Below, piece after piece: positions 21,557 to 25,635 of a DNA stretch of 25,635 nucleotides (the stretch's first letter is position 1; every line of letters begins with the position of its first letter). Source of the stretch: a virus; the IMG/VR virus record IMGVR_UViG_3300027749_000448, positions 1 through 25,635 of that record. One strand, given 5' to 3'. The translations under genes were made by a program, and so were the position numbers. The notes under the pieces are model-generated. The model ran no database searches, was not told where the DNA came from, and was given only the letters and a program-made list of their open reading frames with translations.

Positions 21557-22138
21557 TTAATCTAAGAGTATATCCAGCTTGGTTTCCCTGATGTATGGTG
21601 TTATATCAGATGTATAATCCTTATTACTTCTACCATACCTATTCTTTGATACTACAAACCTACCGTCACAGATACTACAATAGTAAGTTGAAGAGAATAT
21701 AAAACTACTACCATTTTTAATATTAAATGTGGGTTTGGATCCACCCGATTTATACAACTGAGCTTTTATTATAATAGAGTTTTTTCTCTTATTCATTAGA
21801 ATTCTAAATTCATTAAATGATTTACTACTAAAATTGGAATAAACTCGCGATAAAGTATCTTCGTCCCTTTCTGCAATAATTGGATCCACTATATCATCTA
21901 CACCAAGAACCATAATTGAGTTTGAAGAACTTGTCTCAAAATTTATTTTACGATTAGTAGAGTTAGGATACTTAATACGTTTACTAACGTCATTACAGAT
22001 GGGTTTAGTAACCTTTTCAAGTACATCATCAATGATACGATTAGCAATATATTCATCCTTAGGTAAATAATACCCAAAGACGAAAATACCACCATCCTTA
22101 TCATTTATCATAGTTGATAACTCATTTATTAATTCCAT
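21557..22138 (-). CDS. Hypothetical protein, 193 aa
   Basis: A soluble alpha/beta protein. The second half has strands and loops (NSIIIKAQLYKSGGSKPTFN, then GSSFIFSSTYYCSICDGRFV) ending VVSKNRYGRSNKD. This faintly recalls the C-terminal part of phage RecA/DnaB-type ATPases (a Q-x-x-K/R-x-G loop and a K-N-R-x-G end), but no Walker A motif is present, so I do not name it. The C-x-x-C in CSIC is a lone cysteine pair. It overlaps the start of the upstream orf end by 17 bases. Confidence 0.6.
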   Translation of the reverse strand: MELINELSTMINDKDGGIFVFGYYLPKDEYIANRIIDDVLEKVTKPICNDVSKRIKYPNSTNRKINFETSSSNSIMVLGVDDIVDPIIAERDEDTLSRVYSNFSSKSFNEFRILMNKRKNSIIIKAQLYKSGGSKPTFNIKNGSSFIFSSTYYCSICDGRFVVSKNRYGRSNKDYTSDITPYIRETKLDILLD

Positions 22139-22364
22139 ATAGAATTCTTTCTATTTTATTAGTTCTAATACTTCTATTCATCATAGATGATATTCTTTTA
22201 GAAGTATAAATATCAAGTTGATTAGGTGTCATTCCTAATCTTATGTAACACACAATCATCCTAAACACCCACAAGAATACGTTTCTCCAACCTTTCCAGT
22301 AGGTTATACCCTTGCGAAATCCTCTTCTCCATTGTACATTCCACAAGTATCTTAAAGTTCTCAT
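22122..22364 (-). CDS. Small basic, tryptophan-rich protein, 80 aa
   Basis: It is rich in tryptophan and arginine (LWNVQWRRGFRKGITYWKGW), followed by a hydrophobic patch (VFLWVFRMIVCYI) and a basic C-terminus. It may be peripherally membrane bound. The ATG is only two bases behind TATATTTG, so the mRNA would be leaderless. Its 3' end overlaps the 193-aa gene by 17 bases, and the pair forms a short operon. No family is recognised; a real gene is supported by the promoter and the overlap pattern. Confidence 0.6.
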   Translation of the reverse strand: MRTLRYLWNVQWRRGFRKGITYWKGWRNVFLWVFRMIVCYIRLGMTPNQLDIYTSKRISSMMNRSIRTNKIERILYGINK

Positions 22365-22366
22365 AG

Positions 22367-22374
22367 CAAATATA
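22367..22374 (-). promoter_or_regulatory. Host-type -7 box (TATATTTG), leaderless type
   Basis: The minus strand reads TATATTTGctATG. It lacks the TCG seen before the other boxes and has no clear -33 TTG at 19-20 bases, so it is weaker. It lies directly behind the terminator hairpin of the SPFH transcript. Confidence 0.4.
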
Positions 22375-22375
22375 T

Positions 22376-22411
22376 AAAAAAAAGTCCAATAGTTTGGAAA
22401 CTATTGGACTT
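22376..22411 (-). terminator. Intrinsic terminator of the SPFH transcript
   Basis: A perfect 14-bp stem (aagtccaatagttt 22382-22395 with 22398-22411) is followed on the minus strand by a long T run (complement of the A run 22376-22383). It lies 127 bases past the SPFH stop. Confidence 0.85.
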
Positions 22412-22538
22412 AAAAGTTTTTGAGGATTACGGTCTTTACCTCAACTTCACTACCTCATACAAGCATGATGTATGTTCTATAGCCAGGGCAGGTGTAGTGT
22501 GTGCTAATACCGACAGTCACCGAGGACTTTTTACACTA
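22412..22538. ncRNA. Candidate structured RNA or structured 3' UTR of the SPFH gene
   Basis: This 127-base gap has no good coding frame. Its G+C is about 45% (45 of 100 bases in 22421-22520), against far lower values in the other gaps. On the plus strand CACTAC (22448-22453) pairs with GTAGTG (22494-22499), and inside it CATAC (22456-22460) pairs with GTATG (22470-22474). TGAGG (22421-22425) can pair with CCTCA (22439-22443). AGTC/GACT (22515-22518, 22525-22528) is followed by TTTTT. On the minus strand it would be the 3' UTR before the strong terminator. I found no tRNA features. The strand is undecided. Confidence 0.35.
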
Positions 22539-24422
22539 TTACTTTTTCTTTTCTTCTGTTGTTACAACAGTAGATGGTGTTACAGGGGTTTCGTCAGTTT
22601 TAACGATGTTCTTCTTCATCATATCCACTAACTGCATTCCCATGATACCTTCAAGGGCACTTCCACCATTTGCTCCTCCACCGATAAGGATATCAGGGAT
22701 AACCTTTATCTTATTCAGACCGATAGACTCAGTCACCTTGAACTTAGTGAAGTTATCTTCACCCATTGCTTCAACTTGAAGTTTATAAGCTTCAGCGGTT
22801 GACTTACCAATCGCTTCAATCTTAGAAGCTTCTGCTTTACCAGTTACGGTAATCTTTTCAGCTTCAGCGTTAGCCCTCATTTTAGTTGACTCCGCTTCAG
22901 CTTCAGCGTTCAGCTTAACAGCTTTTGCTTTACCCTCAGCGTTCTTAACTTCAGCGGCTGCGTTTCGTTCAGCGATATTTACTGACTGTTCAGACTTAAC
23001 AACCTCTTTCTGCATATCAGCGATAGCGTTAGCCTTTTCGAACTCCTGACGTTTAGCCTGAGCCATACGTTGAGTATCATAGGTTACCTGTTGTTCTTCT
23101 GCTATCTTACGGTCAGTAAGAGTCTTCATAAGACTTTCAGGTGGAGTAATATCTCCGATAAGAGTATCGACCGCATGTACGTTATACTCATCCAACACCT
23201 TAGAGATGTGTGACTTAGCTGATTCCTGACGCTCTTTACGAGTACTTAGGAAAGCAATAACGTCACTATCCTGTGCTGAGTTACGGAAATAGTTACCGAT
23301 TGTTGGTTCAAGTACCTGACTAACAAGGTTAGACATATTACCGAAACGAGCGATTACCTTAGGTGCTTCCGTAGAAGGAACGTGGATAATCTGTGAAACG
23401 TCAAGGTTGAATGGGAAACCGTCTTTAGAACGTACAGTGATTGTACTAAGACCAGCGTCCAACTTGTGAGATTCAGTACGAGCGGATGCCCAGTTTAGAA
23501 CAAGGTTGGTAGTCGGAACCTGTTCAATACGCATTGTCATGGTATTGATTGGGTATTTGCCCGGACCGAGTGGTTCAATCCACACACCTTTCTGACCTTT
23601 CTTCACGATGTTACCGTGTTTGAAGTCCGAACCGGTTAAGTCCGCACCGTCCTCACCAACATAAGATACAACAACACCTACATAACCAATCGGAATCTCG
23701 GTCATTTTGACTTCCTCGACTGTAACAGCCCAAGGGTTGATGTTATAAGTACCTGCTAGGATTATTTCTTGCTGTAGACCACGTTGTCCACCGTTCTCCA
23801 AAAACTTATTAAAGTCTTGAAACTTATTGTGTCCAGTAATAACGTCTGCTGCAATCTGACCTTCGGAAAGAGGAGCACCGTCTAATGTAGTAACAATACC
23901 TACAGCGTTATCAGTAATAGTGTGTTGGTCACACATAGCAACGTCAAATAGATGACGATTGATACGATAAGAACCCGCTACAAGGACAGTAGCCTGACGA
24001 CCCTTATTACCACCGTTTGTTAAGAACTTCTCAGCGTCTTGGAAGTTATCTGAATCAACAGAACGACCCAAAATTTGACCGTTAGATGGAACAGAACCGT
24101 CTTTAGACGACACGAGACCGATTTTACCTTGAGGAATAACGGTAAAATCTACCAGTTTGATTTCATACTGCCAAGGCCAGTACCCGAAGTAAAGACCCGG
24201 TGCTAAAGTTTTAGCTTGGAAACCCGCCTCACCCTTTGTCGCTATGATACGACCATCCGGAAGAGACTTTTCTTTGCCAAAGAGAACGAATTTCTTGGTT
24301 ACTAGACCAATCTGGCTTTCAGGAACAATCACGACACCAAAAAGTCGGAATACCCATTTGTACATAACTACGGCTAAAATGACTGGTATAGCCCACCAAT
24401 ACGCTGACAATAAATTTATCAT
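22539..24422 (-). CDS. SPFH/band-7 (flotillin-like) membrane scaffold protein, 627 aa
   Basis: An N-terminal hydrophobic segment (about 9-32, WAIPVILAVVMYKWVFRLFG) anchors it in the inner membrane. Residues about 33-240 hold repeated units with similar words: IGLVTKK, IGLVSSKDG and VGIVTTLDG, each followed by a G-Q-I/G-R-I turn, then FQDAEKFLTNGG or FQDFNKFLENGG, and AGSYRIN or AGTYNIN. The SPFH core follows (about 245-440), then a long charged coiled coil rich in A, E and K (about 440-560, AAAEVKNAEGKAKAVKLNAE type) and a glycine-rich patch (IGGGANGGSALEG). Family knowledge: SPFH proteins form ring or cage-like membrane microdomain scaffolds. Its G+C is higher than its neighbours (27 of 60 in 23401-23460), which suggests acquisition from a cellular genome or strong codon selection. 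The role in infection is unknown. Confidence 0.9.
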   Translation of the reverse strand: MINLLSAYWWAIPVILAVVMYKWVFRLFGVVIVPESQIGLVTKKFVLFGKEKSLPDGRIIATKGEAGFQAKTLAPGLYFGYWPWQYEIKLVDFTVIPQGKIGLVSSKDGSVPSNGQILGRSVDSDNFQDAEKFLTNGGNKGRQATVLVAGSYRINRHLFDVAMCDQHTITDNAVGIVTTLDGAPLSEGQIAADVITGHNKFQDFNKFLENGGQRGLQQEIILAGTYNINPWAVTVEEVKMTEIPIGYVGVVVSYVGEDGADLTGSDFKHGNIVKKGQKGVWIEPLGPGKYPINTMTMRIEQVPTTNLVLNWASARTESHKLDAGLSTITVRSKDGFPFNLDVSQIIHVPSTEAPKVIARFGNMSNLVSQVLEPTIGNYFRNSAQDSDVIAFLSTRKERQESAKSHISKVLDEYNVHAVDTLIGDITPPESLMKTLTDRKIAEEQQVTYDTQRMAQAKRQEFEKANAIADMQKEVVKSEQSVNIAERNAAAEVKNAEGKAKAVKLNAEAEAESTKMRANAEAEKITVTGKAEASKIEAIGKSTAEAYKLQVEAMGEDNFTKFKVTESIGLNKIKVIPDILIGGGANGGSALEGIMGMQLVDMMKKNIVKTDETPVTPSTVVTTEEKKK

Positions 24423-24482
24423 ATTTTGTTTTTTGTTTCCCTACTCTATTGTTTATAGGATTTTCAGGTTACTCCTTTAGTC

Positions 24483-24523
24483 TCTCGGCCGAGATACTTT
24501 ATGTAAAGGTAAAATATTTTACC
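24483..24523. promoter_or_regulatory. Two palindromes upstream of the SPFH gene
   Basis: tctcggccgaga (24483-24494) is a perfect 12-base palindrome, GC rich in a poor context. ggtaaaatattttacc (24508-24523) is a perfect 16-base palindrome. They lie between the metallopeptidase stop and the SPFH ATG (gap 24423-24535). The second may be a weak terminator on the minus strand (followed by TTTAC). The first could be an operator. No TAnnTTTG is seen in the gap, so the SPFH promoter is not identified. Confidence 0.4.
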
Positions 24524-24535
24524 GATATAAAAAAA

Positions 24536-24919
24536 TTAAATTATTATTCCCTCTTTTCTAAGATGTTCCAGAACGGATAAGTGATATATTTTTGCAAACT
24601 CTTCAGCTTCTACCTCAAAGGGGTGGTCTTTATATCTATGTATCTCAAGAAGTTTATGATACTTATCTATATCTTTTTTTCTTGGCATTTGTAGGAAGTG
24701 AGTGTATTCATGTATAATAGTACCGATTATATCCTTTCTACCTTTACAGGTATTCATAAATACAACAATCTCTTTATTCTGATATTCACCATATTTTCTT
24801 GAATATCTTTTATCGGTGTTCAATGTTAGTTTAGGATATTTTTTTAATGGAGTACCCAGATACTTACAACACCACTTAAACGTCTCTTCTGCAATCAGGG
24901 CAGACTTTTTGTCTTTCAT
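24536..24919 (-). CDS. Minigluzincin-like metallopeptidase, 127 aa
   Basis: The zinc motif HEYTHFLQ has H70, E71 and H74. The third ligand is probably a glutamate of HPFEVEAEEFA (around 99-109), the usual gluzincin spacing. I choose the ATG at 24919 (MKDKKSALIAEE), since the longer frame to 24937 runs through a promoter -7 box (TATCTTTG, 24931-24924). There is no signal peptide, so it would act in the cytoplasm. At 127 aa it is a minimal protease domain. The substrate is unknown; host proteins are possible targets. Not all such small zincins are proven proteases. Confidence 0.75.
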   Translation of the reverse strand: MKDKKSALIAEETFKWCCKYLGTPLKKYPKLTLNTDKRYSRKYGEYQNKEIVVFMNTCKGRKDIIGTIIHEYTHFLQMPRKKDIDKYHKLLEIHRYKDHPFEVEAEEFAKIYHLSVLEHLRKEGIII

Positions 24920-24923
24920 ACTA

Positions 24924-24955
24924 CAAAGATACGACATTTTTTTGGAATTTCCAAA
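24924..24955 (-). promoter_or_regulatory. Host-type promoter of the metallopeptidase
   Basis: The minus strand reads TTTG (24955-24952), spacer 20, TATCTTTG (24931-24924) with TCG before it, then tagtATG. The four-base gap predicts a leaderless mRNA, the same gap as at 13102-13097. This also decides the start codon. Confidence 0.7.
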
Positions 24956-25291
24956 TTATTTTAGTATTATTTCTAACTTCATATCCCTCTTTAAGTCTAT
25001 GTAGTCTGGGTGGTCAAAATCCACTATGTAATGGAAATAGTTACCATCTCTAACTAATACGAATCTACCATATTCTATTAGACTATGTCTATCATTAGAA
25101 TCAGGGTGAAGGGGTAATCTCTCCCATAGGTCGGGAAATTTTTGGGATAATAGTTCTTTAAGACTTCTTACTGAAATATCTTCTATTTCTAGATCAACTA
25201 CCTCAATAATACTATTGATATCAGGTGAAACATCTTTAGGTACGTCATGTCTGCTCCCTTCAAAGTAAGTAACTATTTTATATAATCTCAT
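24956..25291 (-). CDS. Hypothetical protein, 111 aa
   Basis: I choose the ATG at 25291 (MRLYKIVTYFEG), which overlaps the upstream stop by 14 bases; the frame goes on to 25324 with another ATG. The protein is acidic in the middle (IIEVVDLEIEDISVRSLKEL) and has a repeated D/H-rich end (YFHYIVDFDHPDYIDLKRDM). No family is recognised. The 14-base overlap equals that between 6470 and 6483. Confidence 0.6.
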   Translation of the reverse strand: MRLYKIVTYFEGSRHDVPKDVSPDINSIIEVVDLEIEDISVRSLKELLSQKFPDLWERLPLHPDSNDRHSLIEYGRFVLVRDGNYFHYIVDFDHPDYIDLKRDMKLEIILK

Positions 25292-25520
25292 TATTTGAGT
25301 TCTTATCGTGAATAATCTGGTCAATTAAATCATCCCTTTTTTCAGTAATCAAAACTGATTTATACTGACTTAAAGGGATAAGTTCTTCTTCATTAAAAAA
25401 ATCCTCGTGATATACTTCGGTAATCCAACCACATTGTACACCACTTTTATCATAGGATATGATCCTCATTTTATTTCCACCAGTGTTTTTAATAACCAAA
25501 TCTCCGGGTCTAAACTTCAT
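25278..25520 (-). CDS. DUF2158/YodC-like small protein, 80 aa
   Basis: The first 50 aa match the family layout F-x-x-G-D-x-V-x-x-x-x-G-G-x-x-M-x-V/I: KFRPGDLVIKNTGGNKMRII, then VQCGWITEVYHEDFF, where the family has V-x-C-x-W. Such proteins are small beta-barrel-like domains of unknown function. An added C-terminal helix (EKRDDLIDQIIHDKN) resembles the tails of 6470-6742 and 25559-25635. The TTTTAATACATA box lies 22 bases before the ATG. Confidence 0.65.
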   Translation of the reverse strand: MKFRPGDLVIKNTGGNKMRIISYDKSGVQCGWITEVYHEDFFNEEELIPLSQYKSVLITEKRDDLIDQIIHDKNSNNEII

Positions 25521-25542
25521 TTTTAATACTTTAGATTTTATC

Positions 25543-25554
25543 TATGTATTAAAA
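25543..25554 (-). promoter_or_regulatory. TTTTAATACATA box before the DUF2158-like gene
   Basis: The minus strand reads TTTTAATACATA with exactly 22 bases to the ATG at 25520, the same spacing as before the baseplate gene (3223). One base differs from TTTTAATATATA. Confidence 0.4.
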
Positions 25555-25558
25555 TAGA

Positions 25559-25635
25559 TCAACTCTCTAAAAGTTTATTAATGATTTCATCTCTCATATA
25601 GTCAATAGTTATCAAATATGACTTATGTACTTTTA
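25559..25635 (-). CDS. C-terminal end of a further small protein (partial)
   Basis: A minus-strand frame enters from the right edge and stops with TGA at 25561-25559. The visible 24 codons read KVHKSYLITIDYMRDE, then IINKLLES. The end resembles the tail of the preceding DUF2158-like protein (SVLITEKRDDLIDQIIHDK), so the two are probably members of one family of small tandem genes. The N-terminus lies outside the window. Confidence 0.55.
   Translation of the reverse strand, partial: KVHKSYLITIDYMRDEIINKLLES

Noticed and set aside
21557-22138. Fragment of a RecA/DnaB-type helicase
   Set aside because: The KNRYG-like end is suggestive, but no Walker A or B is present and the length is wrong.
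22412-22538. tRNA or tmRNA gene
   Set aside because: No acceptor stem, no GGTTCRA T-loop and no anticodon arm could be folded on either strand.
22404-22779. Open frames on the plus strand across the SPFH 3' end (75 and 92 codons)
   Set aside because: They run antisense to a certain gene, have low-complexity cysteine/phenylalanine-rich products and no start context.
1-25635. Recoded stop codons, as in some large phages of Bacteroidota
   Set aside because: TAA, TAG (dUTPase) and TGA (25559) all end genes at expected places, and no gene is interrupted.

Overview
The window looks like part of a large, AT-rich genome of a tailed phage with a contractile-tail (myovirus-like) plan, infecting a host of the phylum Bacteroidota and probably a flavobacterium-like one. 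The grounds are: a T4 gp6/baseplate-J-like baseplate gene; three homing-endonuclease-type genes; dense, short, mostly unknown genes in blocks of opposite strand; nucleotide-metabolism genes (guanylate kinase, dUTPase, PRPP synthetase); and at least six promoters of the Bacteroidota -33/-7 type (TAnnTTTG). GluRS has the Bacteroidota-type sequence style. Stops TAA, TAG and TGA are all used normally, so the standard code applies. No tRNA gene, integrase, CRISPR array or IS element was seen.

Layout. 1-1300: end of a plus-strand gene, a bidirectional terminator, a small minus-strand gene and a plus-strand guanylate-kinase-like gene. 1301-3140 (minus): a zinc-repeat homing-type nuclease followed by a one-TM protein. 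3223-6139 (plus): baseplate wedge gp6-like gene, a small orf, and two orfs of which the first starts like a capsid-targeting peptide. 6151-7296 (minus): two small unknowns and a P-loop kinase-like gene. 7340-8257 (plus): second zinc-repeat nuclease. 8283-9437 (minus): GT2 glycosyltransferase. 9518-10400 (plus): GIY-YIG homing endonuclease overlapped by a ribbon-helix-helix gene. 10406-13957 (minus): dUTPase, two orfs, PRPP synthetase, a membrane protein, a nucleotidyltransferase-like protein and an orf, in one tight run. 14032-15846 (plus): two putative virion proteins. 15847-19454 (minus): PD-(D/E)XK exonuclease-like gene, a conserved unknown of 456 aa and three further orfs. 19517-19984 (plus): a lone gene with a capsid-targeting-like N-terminus. 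20016-25635 (minus): glutamyl-tRNA synthetase, two orfs, a structured non-coding stretch, a 627-aa SPFH/flotillin-like protein, a minigluzincin-like metallopeptidase and small orfs.

How it seems to work together. Plus-strand genes are mainly virion-type or mobile endonucleases, and several have a TTTTAATATATA-like box upstream. Many minus-strand genes are metabolic or host-directed, and several have a host-type promoter with the extended form TCGTAnnTTTG. I infer two transcription programmes: host sigma for minus-strand genes and a phage-specified or late factor for the other box. Four convergent gene junctions carry strong hairpins that can stop both strands, and a fifth hairpin ends the SPFH transcript.

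Most interesting: a phage GluRS, a GC-richer phage SPFH protein with a possible structured RNA just downstream, a set of proteins with T4-CTS-like N-termini, and the two promoter classes.
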